A stretch of 64,000 bases of DNA from Fangia hongkongensis FSC776 = DSM 21703 (GTDB lineage: Bacteria > Pseudomonadota > Gammaproteobacteria > Francisellales > Francisellaceae): the NCBI RefSeq assembly GCF_000379445.1, contig NZ_KB902240.1, forward strand, positions 186,001-250,000, written 5' to 3'. The first letter of the stretch is position 1; the number at the start of each line of letters is the position of its first letter. The translations under genes were made by a program, and so were the position numbers. Of this stretch, positions 48,071 through 56,959 are shown one piece after another. A model generated the notes under the pieces. That model did not search any database. It was given only the letters and a program-made list of their open reading frames with translations, and was not told where the DNA came from.

Positions 48071-48865
48071 TCAGCTCTCTTTTTGAGTCACCAACATCCC
48101 CTTTTGCACCGCTTCTCTTTGCGCTACTTCATTTGCCCATCTGATAAGCGATGGATAGCTTTTCACATCTAAAAACCTCGCTGCTTCATAGACTTTATTC
48201 AGCACAACACCGCCATACCATGGGAAAATAGCAATATCGGCAATGGTGTATTGATCCCCACAAATATACTGATTGTTTTTAAAATGCTGATTTAACACAT
48301 CCAGCTGCCTTTTTGCCTCCATGGTAAAGCGATCAATACAATACTCGATTGGCATCGGTGCATATTTATAAAAATGACCAAAACCTCCGCCTAAATAAGG
48401 CGCACTCCCCACCTGCCAAAATAGCCAAGATAAACACTTTGTTCTATTTGTTATATCCTCCGGCAGTAGCGTGCCAAATTTCTCAGCCAAATACAGCAAA
48501 ATGGCGCCTGATTCAAAAATAGAGATATGTGGCGTGAGTGATTGATCAACCAATGCTGGAATTTTAGAATTTGGATTAATCTCAACAAAGCCACTTGAGA
48601 ACTGATCCCCTTTTCCTATATCAATGAGATGTGCATCATACTTTGCGCCTTGATAACCTAATGCTAAAAGCTCCTCCAACATAATCCCAACCTTGACACC
48701 ATTGGGTGTTGCTAGTGAATAAAGCTGAAGTGGGTTACCCCCAACTGGCAGCTTCTGTTGATATCTTGCACCAGCTGTTGGCTGATTAATTGAGCCCCAT
48801 GTGCCGCCTAAATCTTCTTTTTGTTGCCAAACCTCTGGCACAACATAGTCTTTTTCAGTTGTCAT
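48071..48865 (-). CDS. yghU: YghU-type glutathione S-transferase
   Basis: Nu-class GST-fold disulfide-bond reductase, soluble, 264 aa. An N-terminal extension (YVVPEVWQQKEDLGGTWGSINQPTAG, seen as VPEVWQ and GSINQPTAG) precedes the thioredoxin-like domain with NGVKVGIMLEELL, INPNSKIPALVD and the glutathione-binding FESGAILLYLAEKFG. The all-helical C-terminal domain ends with FPWYGGVVLNKVYEAARFLDVKSYP (in part). The ATG at 48865 has AAGGTGG nine bases upstream; a GTG four codons earlier is less likely. It lies 13 bp downstream of the MDR reductase gene, so both may act on reactive or electrophilic compounds. Confidence 0.9.
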   Translation of the reverse strand: MTTEKDYVVPEVWQQKEDLGGTWGSINQPTAGARYQQKLPVGGNPLQLYSLATPNGVKVGIMLEELLALGYQGAKYDAHLIDIGKGDQFSSGFVEINPNSKIPALVDQSLTPHISIFESGAILLYLAEKFGTLLPEDITNRTKCLSWLFWQVGSAPYLGGGFGHFYKYAPMPIEYCIDRFTMEAKRQLDVLNQHFKNNQYICGDQYTIADIAIFPWYGGVVLNKVYEAARFLDVKSYPSLIRWANEVAQREAVQKGMLVTQKES

Positions 48866-48878
48866 ATTTGCTTCCACC

Positions 48879-49871
48879 TTATAGTTTAACCAACATTTTG
48901 CCTATATTTTCACCCTTGAATAAGTTAATAAATGCTTCAGGGGCCTTATCAATTCCTTGATAAACATGTGTTTTATAATGAACTTTCCCCGTTTCAAGCC
49001 ATTTATCCATCTGAGTATAAAACTCAGGCTTCACATCATCATAATCAGAAACGATAAAGCCTTTAAGTAACAATCTTTTACCAATAATTTGTGCTAAGTT
49101 AGTGGGTCCTGGCTCTGGGTGATCTAGATTATATTGTGAAATCATCCCACATACGACAATACGCCCATGAGCATTCATATGATTAATCGCAGCCTCAAGG
49201 TGTTTGCCCCCAACATTTTCAAAATAAACATCAATACCATTTGCTGCCACCTTCTTTAATATACTATTCAAATCAGGGTGCTTTTTGTAATTAAATGCTT
49301 CATCAACACCAAGCACTTCTTTTAACCACTTGACCTTTTCATCACTGCCAACACTGGCAATCACCTTGCAGCCTTTTAGTTTTGCAATTTGACAGACAAG
49401 CGAGCCCACAGCGCCTGAAGCCGCAGAGACAAAAACACACTCACCTTCTTTTGGTTTACCAATTTTCAAAAGACCGGTATAAGCGGTCATCCCCGGCATC
49501 CCCATCACGCCAAGATAGTCCTCCTCATGCGCCCTTGCTGGCAGTTTAATTAACTCTCGCTCATTAGCAATAAACGCCTCTCGCCAGCCTTTCATGCTAA
49601 GCACCATATCCCCTTTTTGATAGCGTTGACTTTTTGACTCTTGAACAATACCAACAGCTGAACCCTCCAGTGCTTGTTTAAGCTGAAAAGGTGGAATATA
49701 GGATTTTCGATCAATCATTCTGCCGCGCATATACGGATCAACCGACATCCAGTTATTTTTCACTAAAACTTCACTTTCCTGAAGCGCAGACAGCGTTTTA
49801 TCAACAATCGCAAAATCGCTTAATTTGACCTCGCCTTGAATATAATGCTTAAGTGTTACTTCTTTTGTCAT
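48879..49871 (-). CDS. NADP-dependent MDR reductase (CurA/YncB-like)
   Basis: Zinc-independent medium-chain reductase of the leukotriene B4 12-hydroxydehydrogenase/CurA group, 330 aa, reducing alkenals or enones with NADPH. Blocks: NNWMSVDPYMRGRM, GMPGMTAYTGLLKIG, the nucleotide-binding VSAASGAVGSLVCQIAKLKGC (in part: AASGAVGSLVCQIAK) and FENVGGKHLEAAINHM. The Cys/His zinc ligands of alcohol dehydrogenases are absent. It is first in a two-gene unit with the GST; the MITE-like element lies just upstream. Confidence 0.88.
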   Translation of the reverse strand: MTKEVTLKHYIQGEVKLSDFAIVDKTLSALQESEVLVKNNWMSVDPYMRGRMIDRKSYIPPFQLKQALEGSAVGIVQESKSQRYQKGDMVLSMKGWREAFIANERELIKLPARAHEEDYLGVMGMPGMTAYTGLLKIGKPKEGECVFVSAASGAVGSLVCQIAKLKGCKVIASVGSDEKVKWLKEVLGVDEAFNYKKHPDLNSILKKVAANGIDVYFENVGGKHLEAAINHMNAHGRIVVCGMISQYNLDHPEPGPTNLAQIIGKRLLLKGFIVSDYDDVKPEFYTQMDKWLETGKVHYKTHVYQGIDKAPEAFINLFKGENIGKMLVKL

Positions 49872-49943
49872 ATTTTCACCTTTGAGAATATTTCCATCGC
49901 GTAAACTAAAGATATGTCAAAGTGACAGGCAAAACAAATGGTT

Positions 49944-50110
49944 TATACCACTCACGAATCATTTTACGGTGTTTAATGTTGAAGAAGTTTTTGATAGTTT
50001 TGAGTCATTGGGTTGCAGGTAATAGCTTGGACTATTAGCAATATCTGATGACTTAAAAGAACAAGAAATTCAATGGCAGAAATAGGGTAAAGTGGTTTGC
50101 GGGTGGTATA
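49944..50110. mobile_element. MITE-like element with TATACCAC terminal inverted repeats
   Basis: A 167-bp intergenic unit beginning TATACCACTCACGAATCATT (49944) and ending, in inverted form, with TATACCACCCGCAAACCACT (50110 back to 50091). Over 24 bp the ends match at 19 positions and all five differences are transitions. The outer TA at both ends fits a TA target duplication, as made by IS630/mariner-type transposases; no transposase is present. Related copies: 58377-58442 (about 60 bp of left-end sequence), 28653-28676 and 34450-34474. Confidence 0.6.
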
Positions 50111-50140
50111 CCCCCCTAATGGGATCTTAAGGGATATCAG

Positions 50141-50434
50141 TTAACTCTCTTTGGAGCAGCAATCCTTTTCAAGATAGTCTATTACCGAACGAATAACGTT
50201 AAAATCAGCGCTACAAAAAAGCGTTTGTTTTTCTCTAGATTGATGAATCAAACCCACTTTAACCATCCGACTAATATGATGAGATAAAGTTGATGCTGGG
50301 ATATTTAACTCAGCCTGAATCTCGCCGACAGACACACCTGTTTTGCCATATTCAATGGCACAGCGTAGTATTTGTAATCTTGCAGGATGCCCAAGCTCAG
50401 CAAAGATAGCTGCCGCTTTATTTGTCGTTAGCAT
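50141..50434 (-). CDS. ArsR-family winged-helix regulator
   Basis: 97-aa repressor-like protein. N-terminal AAAIFAELGHPARLQILRCAIEYG, then HTH VGEIQAELNIPASTLSHHISRMVKVGLI (in part: NIPASTLSHHISRM) and wing REKQTLFCSAD. It lacks the CVC metal site of the arsR at 22547 but ends in KDCCSKES, a Cys pair also seen in some metal- or thiol-sensing relatives. It lies downstream of the MFS gene on the same strand and upstream of the MDR-GST pair with the MITE-like element between. Which of these it controls is not evident. Confidence 0.85.
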   Translation of the reverse strand: MLTTNKAAAIFAELGHPARLQILRCAIEYGKTGVSVGEIQAELNIPASTLSHHISRMVKVGLIHQSREKQTLFCSADFNVIRSVIDYLEKDCCSKES

Positions 50435-50533
50435 TTATTGATCTATTGTCATTGACATTACTCTCTAGTCTAGCTGAATTCTTTATTTGATAGCTAGCAT
50501 ATCTTTTAGGTTTTCACTCTATTTTCTCTAGGA

Positions 50534-51730
50534 TTAATTTGCTCTGCCTCTTTGCAAGATAAGCAAAAACACCCCTCCGATGCACACCAAAACACCTTCT
50601 AAATAATAATGGTGAATGGATATATAAGACTCGACAAATACAATCACTCCAAAGGCGAAATATTGAATGAGCGAGAATAAACCGGATGCTGCATTAAAGG
50701 CTGTTTTCACATGTGTGAACACTTTGGTGCTGGCAATTGCAAATGCCATGGCAGAGGCAAGATTTAACAATACCCCTGGAATAATATAGATCACTGCACT
50801 ATCCCATAGTTTCACCCCTAAAAATATCGCCAAAACCCCAGCTATTAAGAAAATAATCACACTTAATTTCATAATGGCTTCTTTACTCATAAAACGCTCA
50901 AGAAAGCTGACAATAATGGGACATAAAAGCCCCGGAAGCGCCAAGGGAAACAAGTATAAAGCAAGGTATTTAGAGCCGATAGTAAAGATGCTTGCCAACC
51001 AAAATGGCAGCGCAATAATATACGTCCATGCCAAGCCGTTTAAAATGGCGACAAATAGTGCATAACGCAAAAAACCTTTGGTTCTCATATGCATAAAAAT
51101 CATCATTGCATTTTTAAGAAAACCCACCTTTTCAATCGCGACTGGCTCAGTGTTGCTCTTTAGTCTATACATTGCAATAAAGACAATAAAAAGCCAAAGG
51201 AGCACAAGTGAATAACCAAACTCCCAGCCTAAATAAAACCCTATCCATCCTGAAAAAAGTGGAATCATAAATGAGCAAAAATAAACGCCCATAAATGTAA
51301 TGCCTATTGCTTTTTGCTTTTGCTCCAATTGATCAAAATAAATAAAGGGAAAGCTCCTTGAGCAGACGGATAAGGAGAAAATAATACTTGTTGCAATGAT
51401 ATAGGTAATGGTAAATATCGTTACACTTGTTGTAATCAACATCAATATTGTGATCACAAAACTGAGCACACTTGCAATGATAGCAAAGCGCTTGAGGCTT
51501 ATATAATCAATTAATGGCCCCCATAATAAAGGGGATAACGATGAGATGATTAAAGAGAGAGACAGTATCTGTTGAATACGCTGATGAGAGACAGCAAAAA
51601 ACTGACTCATCTCATCAACAAAAGGCAACCCTGCTTTTGTAATCACCCAATAGGCAATCATTAAAATCATTGGATAAAAAACTAATGATTTATTTGACTG
51701 CATGCTTTCACCTGTTTTTGTTTTTTCCAT
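50534..51730 (-). CDS. MFS drug-efflux-type transporter (Bcr/CflA-like)
   Basis: Twelve-helix DHA1-type MFS carrier of about 398 aa. YWVITKAGLPFVDEMSQFFAV at helix 1 and LWGPLIDYISLKRFAI at the helix 2-3 loop follow the Bcr/CflA pattern (G-P-x-D-x-G/S-R-like motif A). The start is taken at the ATG 51730 with GGAG upstream; the ATG at 51703 with AGGTGAAAGC before it is equally plausible. It follows the phosphorylase-esterase gene by 67 bp in the same direction and may export a product or toxin handled by that cluster (inference). Confidence 0.8.
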   Translation of the reverse strand: MEKTKTGESMQSNKSLVFYPMILMIAYWVITKAGLPFVDEMSQFFAVSHQRIQQILSLSLIISSLSPLLWGPLIDYISLKRFAIIASVLSFVITILMLITTSVTIFTITYIIATSIIFSLSVCSRSFPFIYFDQLEQKQKAIGITFMGVYFCSFMIPLFSGWIGFYLGWEFGYSLVLLWLFIVFIAMYRLKSNTEPVAIEKVGFLKNAMMIFMHMRTKGFLRYALFVAILNGLAWTYIIALPFWLASIFTIGSKYLALYLFPLALPGLLCPIIVSFLERFMSKEAIMKLSVIIFLIAGVLAIFLGVKLWDSAVIYIIPGVLLNLASAMAFAIASTKVFTHVKTAFNAASGLFSLIQYFAFGVIVFVESYISIHHYYLEGVLVCIGGVFLLILQRGRAN

Positions 51731-51797
51731 GTACGCCACTCCATTTACATACAGCTTAACGCAAACTATTTATATTAACGACTAAACAAGGGTTTTG

Positions 51798-53621
51798 TTA
51801 TTTCAACCTCAAGAACTTATCGATTCTCTCATAAAGCATCGCTGTCTCTTGTGGCACAATTTTCGCAAAGTTAATAAAGGCATGAATCATATTATCAAAA
51901 TGATAGTGATGCGTTTGCACCCCCGCTTTTAATAGCTTTTGCGCATATAAGAGCCCCTCATCTCTAAGTGGATCATACCCCGCAGTAAACACAAAGGTTC
52001 TTGGAATATTGCTCAAATTTTCCTCATAAAGTGGTGAGATATTTGCTGCACGTAAATCAGTCTTCTCAGGCAGATATTGTGTTTGATTCCATAGCACTTG
52101 TTTTGCTTCTAATAAATAGCCTTGGGCAAACTCTTCCATAGACGCTGTCTCATGCGATAAATCAGTAGTTGGGTAAATCAGCACCTGATCACTTACCACA
52201 AAATCTCCTGTTTTTGCCGCTTTATTGACACAAAGCGCGGTATAGTTTCCACCAGCACTATCTCCGATCATGGCAAATTTTTCATTTGTCGCTTTGATAT
52301 CAGCTGCATGTTCAAAAGCCCATTTTGCCACCGTGTACACATCATTAAATCCAGCTGGATATTGATGCTCTGGTGCTAATCGATAATCTACTGCAACCAC
52401 CACACAGTTTGTTGCCTTGGCCAAAGAGCGACATGGTGCATCAAAGCCATCTAAAGTGCCAGATACAAATCCGCCTCCATGTGTGTATACAATAATTGGC
52501 AGCCTCTTAGCTGGATTTGGATGATAAAGCCTGACTGGAATATCATGATCTGCCCCTTTGATGCTGAAATCTCTAACCGAAGCAATCTCTTCGACTTTTC
52601 CGGCATACAACATCAAAGATGCCGCGCTCTTACGAATAGAATCAAGCTTATAGTCAGTTCCTGTTCGGTATTTATTAACAAAACTTAAGAGGTTTTGCAG
52701 CTTTTCAGGAATGGCTTTTGTTCCATGATAAAGCGTCAGTTTCTCAGCTTTAAACGCTTTTGAATAAGTGCGCTTGGCATTAGATCGTGCCAAGACATCA
52801 AACCAGCTTGATTGGCGCGGTGTTAGCTTATCACTTAGACTACTGATACTCCCTGCAATTCCAAGATCATTACAATCTTCTTTTTCATATTGTGTAAGAT
52901 TTTCAAGCACCCACAAAATAAGATTTTTTGCTTTATCATAATTTTCAATGCGTGTTTGTAAAATACAATCGTTATTGGTAATTTCATCAGACCATGGGAC
53001 ATAGTCCACAATAAAGTTACATGGCAAATAGTGCATCCCTGCCTCTCTTGCCAAAGCGAACTCTGGAAAAGCGGTCATTCCCATCACGCCAGCGCCCATT
53101 GTTTGATAACATCTAGCATCAATCATAGTTGGAAACTGCGGTCCATCGATACATGTATAGGCTTGCCCAAAGTGCATTTTAAAGTCAAATTGATCTTTGT
53201 GCTTTTTAACGGTATCGGCAATTTCTTCACTTATTGGATGTGTCAGTGAGACATAAGCCAAAAGCCCATCATCACAAAAGGTAGATTGCCTCACACCCTT
53301 TGTTCGATCAATATATTGATAAGGGATTACCATATCCCCTGGCGCCAATGTTTTAAGTAAGCTTCGCACTGATGATAAGGCCAAAATAGCCGTTGCACCA
53401 TGTTTTTTAAGCGCATAGATATTTGCACGATAATTAATCTTATCAGGCAACAAGCTCTCGTTTTGCCCTGTACGGCACAAAAAAAGTGCCTCTTTGTCCG
53501 CTATTTTAATGCGATAAAAGCCATTTGAACACAAACCAAATGGTGTTTCTCTTGGTAATCTCTCAATGATTTCAAACTCGTCGAAATCTTCAAATCCACT
53601 ACTACCTGTAATTGCCCACAT
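51798..53621 (-). CDS. Fusion: MTA-phosphorylase-like domain plus HSL-type alpha/beta-hydrolase
   Basis: 607-aa two-domain protein. Residues 1-255 follow the S-methyl-5'-thioadenosine/purine phosphorylase fold: ITGSSGF, ETPFG, PDKINYRANIYALKKHGA, LAPGDMVIPYQYIDRTKG, CIDGPQFPT, MGMTAFPEFALAREA and VDYVPW. Several phosphorylase residues differ: the usual R-H phosphate pair is R50-T51, and the second Asp of the base-recognition D-Y-D is Val. Residues about 300-607 are a complete hormone-sensitive-lipase esterase: oxyanion HGGG 381-384, nucleophile S455 in GDSAGG, D554 and H580. AAAGGTAT precedes the ATG. I read no stop or frameshift between the domains. The combination suggests action on a nucleoside ester or related metabolite, but no function is established. 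Confidence 0.82.
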   Translation of the reverse strand: MWAITGSSGFEDFDEFEIIERLPRETPFGLCSNGFYRIKIADKEALFLCRTGQNESLLPDKINYRANIYALKKHGATAILALSSVRSLLKTLAPGDMVIPYQYIDRTKGVRQSTFCDDGLLAYVSLTHPISEEIADTVKKHKDQFDFKMHFGQAYTCIDGPQFPTMIDARCYQTMGAGVMGMTAFPEFALAREAGMHYLPCNFIVDYVPWSDEITNNDCILQTRIENYDKAKNLILWVLENLTQYEKEDCNDLGIAGSISSLSDKLTPRQSSWFDVLARSNAKRTYSKAFKAEKLTLYHGTKAIPEKLQNLLSFVNKYRTGTDYKLDSIRKSAASLMLYAGKVEEIASVRDFSIKGADHDIPVRLYHPNPAKRLPIIVYTHGGGFVSGTLDGFDAPCRSLAKATNCVVVAVDYRLAPEHQYPAGFNDVYTVAKWAFEHAADIKATNEKFAMIGDSAGGNYTALCVNKAAKTGDFVVSDQVLIYPTTDLSHETASMEEFAQGYLLEAKQVLWNQTQYLPEKTDLRAANISPLYEENLSNIPRTFVFTAGYDPLRDEGLLYAQKLLKAGVQTHHYHFDNMIHAFINFAKIVPQETAMLYERIDKFLRLK

Positions 53622-53664
53622 CGTTATACCTTTATTAGATATTTGTTATCATTGTAATCTAAAT

Positions 53665-54306
53665 TCAGATTAATTGTACCTGCCAGCTCCCTTTTAGCAC
53701 AACAGTTTCACCCAAATATAGCTGCCAAGAAAATACATCAAAAGCCCTAATCACACCGACACCTTCAGGTGTGCCTGTCATGAGGATATCATTCTCTTCA
53801 ATACTGAAATAATCTGTTATATCATCTATAAGCGATAAAGGCTTATGAATCATATATGGGGTGCTGCCATGTTGCACTAATTGATCATTAATCCACAATT
53901 TAAAGCTTAATTTATCAATATTCTCGACATTGAACTCGATAAACTCAGAAAAGACAGCAGAGCCATCAAATGCTTTGGCTTTCTCCCATGGCAAGCCTTT
54001 TTCTTTCAAGGAAGATTGAAGGTTTCTATCGGTAATATCAAGGCCAATTCCAACGCCTTTAATGCTTATTGTATTTGACTGATCTTTCTTATTTGAAAGC
54101 AAAAAGCAAAGCTCAGTCTCATAGTGATAATATTGATCTTTTTTAACCCTAAGCTCACTTGAAATGCTGGAGTTGGGTTTGATAAAAATAACAGCTGAAT
54201 CAGGCACTTCATTGCCAAGCTCTTCTATATGCTTTAAATAATTACGCCCAACACAAAGCACTTTTGAAGGCGTTAAATGTGCTGTCTTTAAAATAACTGA
54301 ATTCAT
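53665..54306 (-). CDS. Fumarylacetoacetate hydrolase-family protein
   Basis: 213-aa FAH-fold protein, the class that cleaves or decarboxylates beta-keto/acylpyruvate substrates with Mg2+. VLCVGRNYLKHIEELGNEVP opens the fold. Metal ligands are in YHYETELCFLL (E-x-E), GIGLDITDRNLQ (Asp) and LMTGTPEGVGVI marks the active-site loop; the Lys in KAKAFDGSAVF is also typical. A frame to 54429 exists but begins with TTG and adds 41 atypical residues, so the first ATG (54306) is chosen. It lies 43 bp upstream of the phosphorylase-esterase gene and divergent from panG. Confidence 0.85.
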   Translation of the reverse strand: MNSVILKTAHLTPSKVLCVGRNYLKHIEELGNEVPDSAVIFIKPNSSISSELRVKKDQYYHYETELCFLLSNKKDQSNTISIKGVGIGLDITDRNLQSSLKEKGLPWEKAKAFDGSAVFSEFIEFNVENIDKLSFKLWINDQLVQHGSTPYMIHKPLSLIDDITDYFSIEENDILMTGTPEGVGVIRAFDVFSWQLYLGETVVLKGSWQVQLI

Positions 54307-54501
54307 TATGCGTACATCAATGTGTGTTTTTCTCAGTCTAACAAGACCAAAGGGAAGTTCAATAGAAATAAGTACACTGTGTATCTTCTGCTTCTTTTTA
54401 GCTTCAGAAAGCGTTATAGTACATTCCAAGCGATAAGATCCGCTCTATCGACTTATATTTAATACAAAAAACAAATTTAACTTACATAAGGAACTTGATC
54501 C

Positions 54502-55284
54502 ATGCGACAGGTATCTAGCATCACCACCAATAACCCCTGTTATGGTATTATTGGCCAAGGGCGTTTAGCGCGCCATTTAATCCATTACTTTTCATTAGTG
54601 GACATCCCCTTTATATCCACATCATCACGCGATGATAAAGGCATTAAAACTGTTGCCACAAAATGCGATATTATCCTTTTGGCAATAGCTGACAAGGCAC
54701 TTTTAGATCTCTATCACACTCATAGCATCTTACAAATAAAGCCTTGCGTTCACTTTTCAGGGGCGCTTTATCTTGAGAATATTATCGGTTGTCATCCACT
54801 TATGACTTTCTCTTATGAGCTTTATCCACTTCAAACCTATCAAAGTATTTTATTCACACTGGATAGTGATAGTCATTTTAGTACCCTTTTTCCAAAGCTG
54901 AATAACCCACATATTCTCATTAATGCCAAGGATAAGCCTTACTATCATGCACTTTGCGTCATGGCAAATAATTTCACTACCTTGCTGTGGCAGCATTTTT
55001 TTGATCAGATGCAAAGCAAATTTGGCGCAGCACAAAAGGCGCTTTCCCCTTTTTTAATGCAAACACTTCAGAATATTAACCAAGATTATAAACATGCACT
55101 AACCGGTCCGCTTGCAAGAGGTGATCAAGACACCATAGAGAAAAATCTAAGCGCACTTAATAATGATGCATTTAAGCCTGTGTATGAGAGTTTTATCAAT
55201 GCTTATACCCAACAACAAGCCAGCGACAAGCTGCAACACACCCATAGAAGAGACCATATAACTGAAAAGGAAGTAATATTATGA
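54502..55284 (+). CDS. panG: PanG-type 2-dehydropantoate reductase
   Basis: Alternative ketopantoate reductase, unrelated in detail to PanE, known from Francisella and Coxiella. 260 aa with a Rossmann N terminus (YGIIGQGRLARHLIHYF, residues 14-30) and C-terminal helical domain (HALCVMANNFTTLLW, LTGPLARGDQDTI). It reduces ketopantoate made by PanB to pantoate for PanC. AAGGA precedes the ATG. First gene of panG-panB-panC-panD, each overlapping the next by 4 bp. Its place in the operon is the strongest evidence for the call. Confidence 0.9.
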   Translation: MRQVSSITTNNPCYGIIGQGRLARHLIHYFSLVDIPFISTSSRDDKGIKTVATKCDIILLAIADKALLDLYHTHSILQIKPCVHFSGALYLENIIGCHPLMTFSYELYPLQTYQSILFTLDSDSHFSTLFPKLNNPHILINAKDKPYYHALCVMANNFTTLLWQHFFDQMQSKFGAAQKALSPFLMQTLQNINQDYKHALTGPLARGDQDTIEKNLSALNNDAFKPVYESFINAYTQQQASDKLQHTHRRDHITEKEVIL

Positions 55285-56168
55285 GCGCACAAGGAAAGAC
55301 AAAACACCCCTCAAAGCTATCTGCTGGAATGCTGCAAAACTTAAAAAAAGAACATCGCAAAATCTCAATGCTGACTTGCTATGACTATAGCTTTGCCAAT
55401 ATTGCCAATCAAAGTGATATTGATATTCTCCTTGTCGGTGATAGTGGGATTATGACGCTTTTTGGTTACCCCGATACAACCTATGGCACTATTGAGCTTA
55501 TGGAGATGATGACAAAAGCAGTGGTTACCGGTGCGCCTGATAAATTCATTATTGCTGATATGCCCTTTCTATCGCACAGAAAAGGCATTCATCATGCTTT
55601 AGATTCTGCTGAAAGACTCATTAAATGTGGTGCACAAGCAGTTAAAATAGAGGGACTATCAGGTCATAAAGATGTTATTGCCTATCTCATTGAATCTGGC
55701 ATTCCTGTCATGGGACATTTAGGGCTCACACCGCAATCTGTCCATGCTACAGGTTACAAAGTCCAAGGAAGAAATACAGATGATTTTCAAGCAATTATTG
55801 CCGATGCGATGATGCTACAGGAACTGGGTGTTTTTGCAATGGTACTTGAGTGTGTGCCAACTGAGTTGACTGAGAAAATAACCCAAATGCTTGATATCCC
55901 TGTCATAGGCATTGGCGCTGGCAATGCAAGTGATGGACAAGTGCTTGTGCTTCAAGATATGCTTGGGATGACACAAAATATTAAACCTAAATTTGTGCGA
56001 CATTATCTAAATGGTTTTCACACGATTCAAACAGCGCTCAATCACTATCATCAAGATGTCAAAAACGCCAGCTATCCCGATGCAACAGAAAGCTATCATC
56101 TTAGAAATAATCAAGTTCAAGGGAATACTGCCACAAAAATCAAGCAATTAATGGAGCAACTATCATGA
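55281..56168 (+). CDS. panB: 3-methyl-2-oxobutanoate hydroxymethyltransferase
   Basis: Adds a hydroxymethyl group from methylene-THF to ketoisovalerate, giving ketopantoate. Decameric TIM-barrel enzyme, 295 aa. Blocks: MLTCYDYSFANIA, LLVGDSGIMTLFGY (metal-binding Asp), AVKIEGL, GHLGLTPQSVHATGYKVQGR (in part) and VIGIGAGNASDGQVLVLQDMLGM (in part: IGIGAGNASDGQVLV). The start overlaps panG by 4 bp. Confidence 0.96.
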   Translation: MSAQGKTKHPSKLSAGMLQNLKKEHRKISMLTCYDYSFANIANQSDIDILLVGDSGIMTLFGYPDTTYGTIELMEMMTKAVVTGAPDKFIIADMPFLSHRKGIHHALDSAERLIKCGAQAVKIEGLSGHKDVIAYLIESGIPVMGHLGLTPQSVHATGYKVQGRNTDDFQAIIADAMMLQELGVFAMVLECVPTELTEKITQMLDIPVIGIGAGNASDGQVLVLQDMLGMTQNIKPKFVRHYLNGFHTIQTALNHYHQDVKNASYPDATESYHLRNNQVQGNTATKIKQLMEQLS

Positions 56169-56959
56169 AAATTTGTCAAGAAATTGATGACTGGAAGGCA
56201 ATAAAAGAGACCCTTCCTAAAGATAAAACCCTAGGGGTCGTGATGACCATGGGCGCCCTTCATAGTGGGCATGCGAGCTTGATCAAACAAAGCCAAAAAG
56301 ACAATGATTACACTTTGGTCAGTATTTTTATCAATCCCACACAATTTAATGACAAAAAAGACTTCGATCACTACCCAAATACTTGGGAAAGTGACATTCA
56401 ATTATTAAAATCACTCAATGTTGATTTTGTGCTCTCACCTCATAAAGAAGCGCTTTATCATGATAACTATCATTATCAAATCAATGAAAAACACTTCAGT
56501 CATATCCTGTGCGGGCGTGCACGTCCTGGGCACTTTGATGGTGTATTAACCATTGTGATGAAACTGCTTCTTATCTCTGGAGCAACGCGTGCCTATTTTG
56601 GTGAGAAAGACTATCAGCAATACCAGTTGATTAAAAAAATGGCTGAAGCATTTTTTGTGCCAACCAAGATCATATCATGCCCCACTGTCCGTGAGAAGAC
56701 TGGCCTTGCCTTAAGCTCTAGAAACTTGCGCCTAAATAATCAAGCAAAAGAAAAAGCCATCCGCTTTGCTCATATTATACAAACGCATCATTGCCTTACT
56801 GATGCCATTACCCAACTTGAAAAAGAGAATATTCAAATTGATTATTTAGAGGAACATAATCAAAGGCGTTATGCTGCTGTATTTATTGATGGCATTCGCC
56901 TAATCGATAATTTCCCCATTTCAGAGATTCACATGACACAAGATAAGGAGCCTTCATGA
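56165..56959 (+). CDS. panC: Pantothenate synthetase
   Basis: Joins pantoate and beta-alanine using ATP, through a pantoyl adenylate. 264 aa. HIGH-like MTMGALHSGHASLI, VSIFINPTQFNDKKDFDHYP, LCGRARPGHFDGVLTIV, YFGEKDYQQYQLIKKM and the KMSKS-like LSSRN are present. GGAG lies in the panB end; 4-bp overlaps on both sides. The C terminus is shorter than in E. coli PanC but all catalytic blocks are there. Confidence 0.95.
   Translation: MKICQEIDDWKAIKETLPKDKTLGVVMTMGALHSGHASLIKQSQKDNDYTLVSIFINPTQFNDKKDFDHYPNTWESDIQLLKSLNVDFVLSPHKEALYHDNYHYQINEKHFSHILCGRARPGHFDGVLTIVMKLLLISGATRAYFGEKDYQQYQLIKKMAEAFFVPTKIISCPTVREKTGLALSSRNLRLNNQAKEKAIRFAHIIQTHHCLTDAITQLEKENIQIDYLEEHNQRRYAAVFIDGIRLIDNFPISEIHMTQDKEPS

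Noticed and set aside
48071-50434. Anti-CRISPR or Aca genes next to the array
   Set aside because: The neighbouring genes are a GST, an MDR reductase and an ArsR-type regulator of ordinary families; nothing resembles an acr-aca pair.
54307-54429. N-terminal extension of the FAH-family gene
   Set aside because: Begins with TTG without a ribosome site and adds 41 residues not expected in the family; the first ATG fits better.
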